Below, piece by piece: positions 46,001 to 51,057 of a DNA stretch of 64,000 bases. A model generated the notes under the pieces. The model had not been told where the DNA came from and did not search any database. It saw only the letters and a list, made by a program, of their open reading frames with translations. Both the position numbers and the translations under genes were made by a program. Each line of letters opens with the position of its first letter. Position 1 is the stretch's first letter. The DNA is from Planctomycetota bacterium (lineage in GTDB: Bacteria; Planctomycetota; Planctomycetia; Pirellulales; Pirellulaceae), in NCBI GenBank assembly GCA_026692865.1, contig JAPLNI010000030.1, forward strand, positions 62,001 to 126,000, given 5' to 3'.

Positions 46001-46901
46001 CGCGGGTATCTCTGCAGATCGAATGGGCTACTTGAACGCTTGGATCGACTACAATCGAGATGGTGTCTTCGCCGATAGCGAACGGATAACAAACTTGGGA
46101 GGTCGATTGCTGGTAAATGGAAACAGCAACAATCTTCAAGTGACGATCCCAGGTGATGTTACCCCGGGCTCTCTGAATGCACGTTTCCGATACAGCTCGG
46201 TCGCTACTCTAGGACCTCTTGGAGAGGCTGCAGATGGAGAAGTCGAAGACTACGTCATCACCGTCGGTAACAATGCATATCAGAACCCGACCAACCAGTT
46301 CGACGTGAACAACGATACGTTCGTTTCACCGATCGATGTGTTGCAAGTGATTAACTACCTGAATCGAAATCCAGGACAGATTTCAACTCAGTTGCCAATT
46401 AATCCGACGACGCCGGTTCCGCCTTATGTGGATGTCAATGGCGACAGCTTTGTCACTCCTCTGGATGTGTTGCTGGTCATCAATGAACTCAACCTGCGTT
46501 CAAGAGCACGTTCGGCAGGCGGTGAGGGTGAGAGCGTTTCAGCTGACACATGGGTTTCTTCAAGTGCTCAGGTCCCGTCTCAGTCAATCGTGCCAGCGTC
46601 GCCTAACTTCGCAAGTCCGCCAGTTCAAAGCCTGCCAGCTCAGAACCAGCCAGGGCAAAGCAGTGCCTCCAATCTGGTATCACAATCGGTTTCGCAATCG
46701 TCGGGTCAATCAACAGACTCGGAAGCAGCTTCCGGCAGTGTGGTTGCATCGGTTGACAATCTCTGGGCCGCTAGCAGTAGCGGAGCGGTAGATTGGCTCG
46801 ATGAAATCGATTCGTCTTTGGGAAGTTTGAGTAACAACGAAACGTCCAACAGCCAAACGGTCGACGGTTTGTTCGCACGGTTGGAAGGTTTTGGGAGCTG
46901 A
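31026..46901 (+). CDS. Giant exported modular protein (5291 aa) with dockerin, PPC, GEVED and beta-helix modules
   Basis: Basic N-terminus, then LLESLELRQLM (residues 30-40), the planctomycete N-terminal export-like motif. Modules in order (approximate residues): Ig-like/Big domains (45-480); metalloprotease-like segment without zinc ligands, RGIGNLLGLGT at 714-724; PPC-type domain (745-885); parallel beta-helix (900-1280); four Fn3-like modules with RIYRS-type strands (1298-1800); second beta-helix copy (1820-2090); PPC domains (2490-2690, 2730-2890); propeller-like region (2930-3500); MAM/jelly-roll-like segment (3535-3690); beta-helix (4125-4430); Big-like (4575-4690); GEVED (4922-5082); dockerin pair (5090-5158); Ser/Gln-rich tail. 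Units around NGDSFTISDG and LLDGSQFILSDG recur. Probably a surface or matrix protein; enzyme activity not shown. Confidence 0.88.
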   Translation: MTIGRNGNRSQLRRQKLGKARKLSQSRQALLESLELRQLMTVGPQLIAMQSNEGTVVSEGQILNTSPRELVFRFSDSSNIDPATLSGIQITRSGGDSAFDRAYVSTDLGTNGTVVMDFAAAVPGQPGNGTRVTFTSVAQATSGVPVLTVGAKSVNIQLNTLAGFKTTAQNILTAFQNSPAARSVVIASILRGVPTTVVADTAPVGQTLTLTGANTPKATTNLNAGAAVQVDFTASQPGVSGLNTRVIITSRNFGGPGLPNVSVVGQTINVQVNSNVNNATTLGEFVDAINSNTAAAQLLTARIASGLRSTRIGTTVVNNTTIPLGGLNDVNIVPGYIGLGDTPNEVIVRFAETLPDDIYRVDILGTGITALRGINGQAYNNGTDTSRTFELDLGALVASVVPQPVVTTNGARNQLLNEIHVYFNNDDLNLQDARNPAFYQLRYLRGTVDSNDDLVVYPQTATYDAGTDRVVLRFARNLDGFASSAGLTVEAMRLRVGSRVDANKFAVLPVNALVAVPLSAPSTITFGLNEEPGDQFSTAKNLNTSGWTISTSAPSSAVLNALISNPTPFSLDFPGADSEPGNRKIRYQQHVTGVDADGIEVIEYNFQGFLGTANGSNQLNAITDGQKEIVRNIFDLYQNYLGVRFVETTSRGATIAVGDMRAIDPTAVNGLGGQTLINGTLLANGQPAVIFDIQDSESSTNNIFGTELFRTFARGIGNLLGLGTADEVPGLTVQSNIPPVNPGIDTELVYPGNADIVYGQYMHRPESKDIDLYRFNIPARGEVRIEVSAERIVARDPVTGELRGDASLLDASLRLYRRSVDGSWTEVAANDNYFSEDSQIRLNLEPGDYIVGVSAKGNQSYDPNIPDSGLGGRSEGKYQLRLDFNPPQTASLRDSTGVAIDGDADGKPGGFFDFWFVPNSATNMIYVSKNAPVPGANPQPNTGNGSLLTPFNTIAEALELAAKDLNRKVVRLLGNGGTDGDIATAGDNFAYEVGFNRLGQVQADGPTFDVPSNVTVMIDAGAIVKLSRAKIGVGSSTVSVNRSGGALQVLGIPRFIDSSGRVVADLAGNPVPGNVYFTSLNDSSVGIGSNRDTNRPAAAPADWGGIDIRNQVDASLVSVAGSTRANKEANGLFLNSIIHADLRFGGGSVVFDGVSQVITPIHMVDSRPLIANSLISRSADAAIAATPNSFLESNFQDPVSQARASALFISDLERVGPDIRGNRLTNNSVNGLFVKTKTTPTSTVEKITIPGRFNDTDIVHVISENLVIQGATGGYVATTESPSAIAVVATPSSVLGLTNGLSALTGPTNGYRYKFTFYTPASNFESPASASTRLIQVQTPTGVDSGQILLTGLPVLLPTQVLRIYRSSVVNGVESVSYLVGTTSPTQTSFTDNFAAPEIVAATPSTISTVLATPPTGISVGTANDSFLTNGLVSGRYRYQISYMEVDGSEGLPATVAQDAVVVTTVVGSATGRVILDNLPLDTSFGAATRILKIYRVPVDPISLAITGSFQLVGALPSGTRTFVDSNVKVAFAPPAVPLSTLIPPTIPVGGLAPVLSFNATSGLQSGNSYQYSYSVANTAGAESARSSDTVVTLTAGVNTIQIRSLPTIAANETLRIYRSRVSNPATPPVVTLDPPILVGVVSSGVTSFTDTDARVIPAFNTSVGTTIPTPALSVVFVPQVAIGANGTPALVNGITQGTYQYQISIVETVVNPNSGISEFLESEPTGTLPSPLATVNVTNTGSVANGTVRISNLPSIAATQRYRIYRALVTPGAPVASSPFLLVAELPATTTSFVDARATAGIILPTVSDTSLNDLSGALTARTNGSLKIDPGTVIKLQGSRIEVNGGAQLLAEGTDGSPIIMTSINDTRYGAGGTFDTANRRGTVAPVAGNFGGVFIGQASTGSFDFVRFAFGGGTTRIDGGFASFNAIEGHQAELRITNSRFEDNASGIEALTPTNRAGRGTNFDATIFVRGSQPIIVDNRITNNASAAINIDVDSLNSQYLVDKGRQSGFVQSTRSKDTARIDNQGPMIAGNELANNGVNGMIVRGQTITTESVWDDADIVHVVRDEIISSNLYTYGGLRLKSNSSSSLVVKFGGSDSTVTKGLTATGRNLDIADRIGGSVQIVGVPNFPVILTTIDDDSVGAGFTPTGIPVTDTDNNGAFQTLSELPTIGEVNRGITIDNDVATNVVGHFEYTPAAGGEVTSLIPTSGITAQGNTQLLTNANVIFAFQNFVDLGADGGAIRLGNTTITLQPTLIAPDVVISEGNFVGNGNAVVSWRVRSSFENGVAQLVNTVTFTSTASLGSLRLVNYLDEDILSNADDLLFTTGTPGGADFRAFTIDGAERIGFSHGGAYLPGEGLINATYAGWAADVFPLLTTAITGPGTTYSITGNINQANLPQLNDPTIGIAFGPTDITTAFAWDVDPTATTSTITTFLELLPREVQNAVAPGGWRGLLFETGANDRNVSVVTERESAQTSAEARNEQTSPGNAATSNDNPSTGQLLGTLASSAKAGDENARLGYQIHGVINRPSDRDVYSFYADSGTEVWLDIDRTSNSLDTVVELIDADGKILASSDNSNAEEAAGAVTFAAIDPVTGRQIVANPLRKSAIQTFPIDSRGQAKDLYSTNPKDAGFRVVLPGNSRNTLYQVRVRSSDSAQAGVLDSRSGTNGKSKGAYQLQIRLTEAQEFPGASVSFADIRFATTGIDLAGVPRHSPLLGEAAEQVDTATAPSNNTFATAQELGNLLQTDRATISVAGNLSSPTDVDWYAFTLDYQVLQTDLQRYFSTVFDVDYADGIGRPDTSVYLFNAAGNLLSQGLNSNILDDRAGALKGADNSDLSRGSAGTLDPFLGPIELGAAGSTISSGRYFIAITNQGRIPTQVAAFNDPTSGNPLLRLQPSNNTQWIVEDRVGSVGGSTAQPPVTTNFLPAASAAVPFSLSDVALYLSSDSGLNGTNIFIANPMTGTSDFVGTNGQDVNDIAFRYNGDLRGFNRVLTVPGNVDADGEVDYQHLNDATGAATSVGAFNLQTSVLDRTVAPPALAAADVGFNIEAVAFGNFGVQGGGFGGPETGLVVGNRPVINPLSDGVQATRLPTTARGTNVVYRFNPDTGAVIGTTNFNGTTPGGGAFILGNGTETDELGYIDTTTPSGLPSRRLTFIDATTFNSTAIPPITTPVLNDGDNFVIQLPTGQTRTFEFDTGPEFRLTLDPVNGPFLADGSTFTLSNGQSFEIQTNSTPVQAGARPILYNTNMNNAQFAIALQAAMDLSGPQFTVQSNLGFGIGQDGSRFNIAGAGVLQGTTGSFADPVVVNITNPGSATLNNPNAVQVTFLAQDTGAILAQKASTAINAQGFLGVSTTIVGDSIVLTGATIASTQGAIFQDQVAAGGTITGIAVQNVAGSPVFAISTTGGLYRVNTTLTANAGNIGTFVGQIAAPAGTVFTGLTAGPRTLQGGQYANLLFATTRSGSVFAFNTSGVLQPVFALGASSINTGLANLNGLAFSTLDYNLFNVSNQRGADAGHGNPGSPDGIVTATPGGQSWHFAYEGGNQNPNALYDGVTNPSAQARFDAGPTTNTYNFPGGATGVLQSQPISLSNIAAGDTPYFYFTYFSTTESANNTDNDLIRIKAIGDDGIWRELGNNDVDLNSPVIFNNSATQTGWKQARVNIAQFAGNQNVRFRFEFSTGGGISSDPGAELRVVPGNQLSDGQTFTVAGTVFEINKGSTLTVPAGSSIANGSTLIVSGTTYTFRQGTPPLSPSATDIYYTTSQSASGMTGLIATAILASGPTVSGNRIQLATGSFTLPTGSSFVVQGNAGTTVGNLPVNISETMSASEVAIAVRDALRASIGNGSTYDIFPTREEFVSLPGVRSGVVAGPFTVNFPDPNLRQFASVANPSPTNRLVNNAFEGIYLDDFVIGVAERGETIGGSSTDTTFVANPNAIANSINVGAYQLEIRGGQEYGVPTQAGLQYPTTVNSSLTGINTRLSLGATITLPNATGIVNGDSFTISDGNSSVLFVFSDTASPAPLPVGAIAVPYSVSIANPRTGVIGAETSSTLAGRLRDILNSSVIQSRLKITAISLTGAATGPSGPELALSSNAVVTVPTRPAGSTLAPVVSVTRYVGKGDSNTPRDQGQIIVENSKISDSAQYGIVLRPDARDPISGGNNPSPGAVRNTVVLNTERLAPGAVIMNNEIIGNRVGGIQIVGDNAANTTVPSSIPFARIINNTIVGGSIIKTEVLGPQVFNDLLFPNGSISFADSVISYLPNFSNGLAPAAGVAIATDALGIPNYTGGFAEPATGQGAVSLGSGGRLTVQLTDNLLTGSNDARPDLAIIEVGDSERAFVEVSTDGVTYTSVGSISGTVRTIDLDFYGFNRDSRLRFVRITDDILEGATSGETVGADIDAIGALSSVPATVYAAGGIGIDIGANTSPTLLNNIVVNSVTGLNVAAGSTLNPNVTVSTVGPVVGGMVFQRNTADVGGIATFGQSVLQPNANVELFQDAANRIFYPNVGAPTIDSTIDSLLDRPGLIAVKQPLGLDLSPIIAPTYDLNGLLRVDDPTVNTPSGVGQNVFKDRGAQDRSDNLGPSAVLLLPVDNSTTSGDSNPLVGTVQISNQTLPYFEIRLIDGVDLGSSSNGSGIDAQSVSGAGIVVTRDDVELIQGIDYRFGFDATSNTIRLTPIAGVWTSDAVYKIRFVSAGESVIPLNTIANLADGTTYVILDANGDYKTFELDLGIRLTVPTVTNGTTQSLLDGSQFILSDGIQTLTYEFDSDGVFATNSVVIPILATETPAVVATRMIAAIRASGLNASVNSVSSDSIQVLGATVTLDSNTSRLRSVGSNGTISTSIPIVLNAGLLIDGNAVATAVADAIRAAALPGVTVSQNGQNLLLKGTQGVYGTGATVAGEIKDMAGNALRANGDSGDTTLTIILADGFDYGDTPQPLYATSKVNNGPRHRIADGFYLGLGVSAEGDALPAGTDTLDDGIAFPATFVKGYSTSITVTAAGISADRMGYLNAWIDYNRDGVFADSERITNLGGRLLVNGNSNNLQVTIPGDVTPGSLNARFRYSSVATLGPLGEAADGEVEDYVITVGNNAYQNPTNQFDVNNDTFVSPIDVLQVINYLNRNPGQISTQLPINPTTPVPPYVDVNGDSFVTPLDVLLVINELNLRSRARSAGGEGESVSADTWVSSSAQVPSQSIVPASPNFASPPVQSLPAQNQPGQSSASNLVSQSVSQSSGQSTDSEAASGSVVASVDNLWAASSSGAVDWLDEIDSSLGSLSNNETSNSQTVDGLFARLEGFGS

Positions 46902-47064
46902 GTTCGCTTCAAACAATCGTTATAATCGAAAAAGCTTTGCAAAACGAAGGGTTTTGCTGAGCTGGTGGTACGGAAACCGCTAGAGGCTAGCCTTGGGGGG
47001 AACTAAGCTGAGGGAATGTCGTCAAAGGTTACGAGATTTCTGATCCCTTCGTGAAAAGACGAAA
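46902..47064. other. Gap between the two dockerin proteins with hairpin and a repeat fragment
   Basis: gcaaaac (46939-46945) and gttttgc (46951-46957) form a 7-bp stem, a weak terminator without a T-tract. The stretch gctagaggctagccttgggg (46979-46998) followed by ggaac resembles an inverted, degraded copy of the gctagc...ccccc repeat family. The promoter of the following gene is not obvious. Confidence 0.4.
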
Positions 47065-49626
47065 ATGCCTCAATTTTGGCAAGTCTTAAAGAGTTCGAAT
47101 CTACCGGAAGTCATTTCGCGTAGCGGGTTCGGTTTCTGCTTGAGGCAAGTAAAGCCACTCCAAGCAAAAAGATCGCGACGACTTTCGATTGAATCGCTAG
47201 AGACGCGAAAGTTGATGGCGAGTCTTCCTTTCGGAGCGTCTCCAGACGATCTCGGGGAGTTCCTGCTTGGCCGCGTTGCCGTAACGCCAGTGCTTCTTGA
47301 AAGCAACGGAGCAATCGACGAGAACATCCTGAACTGGACTGCTCAGCAAAAGACGGAAGTCCTCCAAAACATCACCGAAGGCCTTCAGTGGTGGAAGGAT
47401 CTGCTGGCAACGAAATCATCGATCATGCAGCTTGACTGGGTGATTGATACGACATTTATCGACGCGCCCGTTGAAACTTCTTACGAACCGATCACGCGAG
47501 TGTCTAACGACTACGCGAAGTGGGTTCCAGAATTCTTGGACGATGTTGGTTTTAGCAACGCCTCCAATTTGGATGCGGGGATTCGCGCCTTCAATCACTC
47601 GCAACGCGTGAAGCTCGACACGGATTGGTCATTTACTATCTTTGTGGTGAACTCGCGACCCAATCAAATCTTCGCGCCCGGAGGTAGTTTCTCGCGAGCC
47701 TTTGCGTTTGCAGGTGGTTTGTATTTTATTACACCTTCAAACCGCCCCGCTTCGACGTATACCCATGAGACGGGACATATGTTTTGGGCTAGAGACGAAT
47801 ACCAAGGCGGAGGCAATTACTACCAGAATCGCGGCTACTACGATTCCCAAAATACGAACGCAATCGATTTAAACCCTGACTTAAATTTCCAACAGTCCCT
47901 CAGCATCATGTCCGCCGGGGTGAATTTGGAGACTGCTTACGATACTATTACGACATCGCAAGCGACACTCGCTCAGTTAGGTTGGCAAGACAGCGATGGG
48001 GATGGGATCTTTGATGTACTGGATGTACCCTTGCAATTGGATGGGGTTGGGCGATTCAATCCCACCACAAATACTTATCAATTCACAGGCAAGGCTTCTG
48101 CAAAGGCACTTCCCAACCGGAATTCAGCGGGGTTGCAGAATGATATTACGCTCAATCGCGTGGGCCGAATCGAGTATCGTTTTGATGATAACGCACCATG
48201 GATAACTGCTGTCACACTGAACCAATATCAAGCAGATTTAAACCTTTCAATCGCGGTTCCCTCCGGAACAACTGGAAGCATTCAGATAAGGGCTGTTGAT
48301 CCGCGAATTGGAATCACCAGTGGCGTGTTTCGAGGATCGCTACTCGGAGCTGATCTTACAGCCGAAAGCGGTATCGCTGGATTTGCTTGGTCTGACACAA
48401 CGAATGATGGACTGTGGCAATCGACCGAGCCTGGTTTCTTTGGATTAACGGTTCAAGTAGTGGATGCCAACGGTGTTGCTCGCAATGTACAAACGCGACT
48501 AGAACCGGATAACCTTCAGAATGGTGTGATTGCTCCTACGGCCTTTGCGGGGGCGACTCTTCGCGCGATCGGAATGGATGCGGATGGCACGCTTGGCGTC
48601 ACGACGGATTCTCGTGCAACAACGGGAACGAGGGTGCTTATTCCCTATTCACCGATTGCGAGAACATTCCGAGCTGGATGGCGTGATGACGACCAAAACC
48701 TGCGTATCAATCTCAACACTCTACAATCCACGATCTCGGTAGACGTCATCGGTATCGACGCGGTCAACTTCGGAAGGCTGGAGGTTTACTCGGCTTCCGG
48801 CCAGCTCTTGGAGAGAATCACTTCAGCGAGTCTAACTGCAGGAAGCTCTGCAACACTTACCGTGACGCGTCCCACCGAGGACATCTCGTACGCCATCGTA
48901 AAAGGCCATGCAGGCACGAGAATCGGAATCGATAACATTCGATTCGGTGCGATCATGCAAACTACAACCGGGCCGTTTGGCGAGTATCGACTCCCAGGAC
49001 TTTCTCCAGGGACTTATTCGCTTCTCGTGATGCCCAGCAACGGCGGTTACACTCCCATTCCCAGAACAGCCAGGACGCGTGCCACAACGGTGGAGCTGAC
49101 GCAACCAACGGTGAACGTGAATTTCGGACTGTTCACCCCTCCGAGCCCTTGGCAAAATCGAACGAATCAGTTTGATGTAAACAAGGATGGAAATGTGTTT
49201 GCGTTGGATGTGCTTCTGGTGATCAACGCGATCAATACTCATGGAATCCTTGAGTTGCCGGGGTCGAGTGTTCCAGCAACATTTTCAATTGATGTCAACG
49301 GAGACAGCATGCTGACTCCGTTAGATGTTTTGACAGTAATCAACTTCATCAATGCATCGAACCGAGGAATGGAAGGTGCCGACGGTGAGGAACCTCCTGA
49401 AGGCCTCCAGGGACTCTATCTGGGGGATGATGAAATCCCTGAAGCGATCCTTGTCGGTGGCTTATCTTCGGCAATCGATAACCAGGAAGAATCTGGGTTG
49501 CTTGGCCTAGTTGGCTCTTCGAGGGGAGCTATTCCTGAGATCAAGCCACAGCGCCATGGACTGCTCGCCTTCGATTCGCCAACCTTAATCGACTCGGCAT
49601 TTTCGTCACTCAATCTAAACTCGTAG
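47065..49626 (+). CDS. Exported dockerin protein with HETGH metalloprotease-like domain
   Basis: 853 residues. After a basic leader the motif IESLETRKLMA (about 43-53) matches the N-terminus of the upstream giant. A domain of about 200 residues holds THETGHMFWARDEYQGG at about residue 234, a zinc-type HExxH with an acidic third-ligand candidate downstream (ARDEY), followed by the SIMSAG loop, which could be the Met-turn. SDGDGIFDVLD is a calcium-binding TSP3-like repeat, AGFAWSDTTNDGLWQSTEPG a SdrD-B-like domain, and two dockerin units (FDVNKDGNVFALDVLLVINA, then IDVNGDSMLTPLDVL) lie near 700-765. No substrate is known. Tail of about 80 residues is unstructured. Confidence 0.85.
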   Translation: MPQFWQVLKSSNLPEVISRSGFGFCLRQVKPLQAKRSRRLSIESLETRKLMASLPFGASPDDLGEFLLGRVAVTPVLLESNGAIDENILNWTAQQKTEVLQNITEGLQWWKDLLATKSSIMQLDWVIDTTFIDAPVETSYEPITRVSNDYAKWVPEFLDDVGFSNASNLDAGIRAFNHSQRVKLDTDWSFTIFVVNSRPNQIFAPGGSFSRAFAFAGGLYFITPSNRPASTYTHETGHMFWARDEYQGGGNYYQNRGYYDSQNTNAIDLNPDLNFQQSLSIMSAGVNLETAYDTITTSQATLAQLGWQDSDGDGIFDVLDVPLQLDGVGRFNPTTNTYQFTGKASAKALPNRNSAGLQNDITLNRVGRIEYRFDDNAPWITAVTLNQYQADLNLSIAVPSGTTGSIQIRAVDPRIGITSGVFRGSLLGADLTAESGIAGFAWSDTTNDGLWQSTEPGFFGLTVQVVDANGVARNVQTRLEPDNLQNGVIAPTAFAGATLRAIGMDADGTLGVTTDSRATTGTRVLIPYSPIARTFRAGWRDDDQNLRINLNTLQSTISVDVIGIDAVNFGRLEVYSASGQLLERITSASLTAGSSATLTVTRPTEDISYAIVKGHAGTRIGIDNIRFGAIMQTTTGPFGEYRLPGLSPGTYSLLVMPSNGGYTPIPRTARTRATTVELTQPTVNVNFGLFTPPSPWQNRTNQFDVNKDGNVFALDVLLVINAINTHGILELPGSSVPATFSIDVNGDSMLTPLDVLTVINFINASNRGMEGADGEEPPEGLQGLYLGDDEIPEAILVGGLSSAIDNQEESGLLGLVGSSRGAIPEIKPQRHGLLAFDSPTLIDSAFSSLNLNS

Positions 49627-49646
49627 CAGATGTCGCAAGACATCTG
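49627..49646. repeat. Palindrome cagatgtcgcaagacatctg
   Basis: Perfect 8-bp arms with a gcaa loop, starting directly after the stop codon of the dockerin protein, embedded in gtagc...gacgcgg. No T-tract follows, so it is not a standard terminator. It is similar in design to the palindromes at 3983 and 49680. Confidence 0.55.
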
Positions 49647-49679
49647 ACGCGGTAGCCTATATTCAATAATCGATGACTT

Positions 49680-49699
49680 CTGAATTCTTACGAATTCAG
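49680..49699. repeat. Palindrome ctgaattcttacgaattcag
   Basis: Perfect 8-bp arms with a ttac loop between the convergent genes ending at 49626 and 49732, followed by ctacc. Together with the palindrome at 49627 it occupies most of the 105-bp gap. It may be a bidirectional terminator or a REP-like element. Confidence 0.5.
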
Positions 49700-49731
49700 C
49701 TACCCCACAGTTAGATAGATTGGACTCAGTA

Positions 49732-51021
49732 CTAATCGATTTTGTAACACATGATTTTGTCTTGCTCTCGCAAGAACAATTTACCGTTGGCAATTGCAGG
49801 ATAAGACCAAGACTCTTTTTCTTGGAAGGCCGGCTCAAAGGTTCGGACAAGATCATACTTCTTGGGGCTCGCTTTGAGGATCGAGACCTTGCCATTTTGA
49901 AATCGAAATACAATATGTCCGTCTGCATAAGCGACGCTCGATTCGCCACTTCCCGCACCGCGCTGTGGGCCCCAAGCGATCTTGCCGGACTTCATTTCAA
50001 CACAGATTGGCAATCCGCTTCCATTGCCATGTCCGCAATAGATATAGCCGTCAACTAGAACCATTCCGCCATGTTTGTTCTGAAGGGTTTTTGAAGGCAA
50101 GAAGTAGACTTCCTTCATTTGCACTTCGTCTTTTCCCTTCTTCGTCAGCTCTAGCAATGCTGACCCCGTATCATAACCAGTCGAACAGAAAATCTGATTC
50201 TCATCAACGATTACTGTTGGGATGTTCGCGGTCGTATTGCCAACACCAGTGTATCGCCACAAAAGTTCTCCATCGCTTGCACGAACTCCAACCACTCCCT
50301 TTCCAACCAGTTGAACATACTGCTTCACTCCGCCACCATTGGAGATCACGATCGAAGCATAGCCCGCGCCTTCGTTTAGCTTTTTAGTGTCGCTGCTAGT
50401 ATCACCAAGCTTCGATGCCCAGACTTCATCGCCGGTTTGTTTGTCCAGTGCAACGATCAACCCGTCAGCTCCACCCGGGGTGCATAACACCAAACCACCA
50501 TCGACTAATGGGGACTCGGAAAAGCCCCATCCACTCATCATTTTGCCATTCCACTGCTTAAAGTCTTTAGTCCAAACTAAATTTCCATTTGCACTCTCAA
50601 GGCAAGTAATGCTTCCCCCAGAACCGACCACATAGAGTTTGTCTCCGTCGACGGTTGGAGTGCTGCGTGAACCTTCGTAAGAGTGACGAGGTTTCCCGTT
50701 GCTTATCGAGGTTGACCACAGAACATTTCCTGTCCCCTCATCTATCGCGGAGACCGTTTGGCCATCCTTCAAATTGCCAGTCGTATAAACGCGACCATCG
50801 GCGATGGAAACACTTGCATAGCCACTACCAACGCCTTCAGCTGTCCAAAGAAGCTCAGGATCGTTCTCCGCGATCTTCGTCCACAGAGCCTTCTCGCCAC
50901 TCTTTCCATCGCGATTGGCACCTCGAAATTGAGGCCATGACTCCGCGTAAACATTCTCCACAACGACCGAAGGTAGAACGCTCACAGCGAGCAAAAAAAG
51001 AAACTTGTGTGATTTTTTCAT
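49732..51021 (-). CDS. Exported PQQ-like beta-propeller protein
   Basis: 429 residues. Signal peptide KFLFLLAVSVLPSVVVENVYA, then WPQFRGANRDG, the usual start of planctomycete PQQ-type propellers. Blades repeat the pattern IADGRVYTTGN...VSAIDEGTGNVLWST, VDGDKLYVVGSGGSITCLESANGNLVWT, CTPGGADGLIVALDKQTGDEVWAS and the like (about seven). No heme or quinone ligand set is evident, so enzymatic use of PQQ is doubtful; a binding or scaffolding role is equally possible. Convergent with the dockerin gene and downstream of the acyltransferase. Confidence 0.85.
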   Translation of the reverse strand: MKKSHKFLFLLAVSVLPSVVVENVYAESWPQFRGANRDGKSGEKALWTKIAENDPELLWTAEGVGSGYASVSIADGRVYTTGNLKDGQTVSAIDEGTGNVLWSTSISNGKPRHSYEGSRSTPTVDGDKLYVVGSGGSITCLESANGNLVWTKDFKQWNGKMMSGWGFSESPLVDGGLVLCTPGGADGLIVALDKQTGDEVWASKLGDTSSDTKKLNEGAGYASIVISNGGGVKQYVQLVGKGVVGVRASDGELLWRYTGVGNTTANIPTVIVDENQIFCSTGYDTGSALLELTKKGKDEVQMKEVYFLPSKTLQNKHGGMVLVDGYIYCGHGNGSGLPICVEMKSGKIAWGPQRGAGSGESSVAYADGHIVFRFQNGKVSILKASPKKYDLVRTFEPAFQEKESWSYPAIANGKLFLREQDKIMCYKID

Positions 51022-51057
51022 GAAAGGAAGACCTTGGAAGAAGTGCCTGAAACCAAC

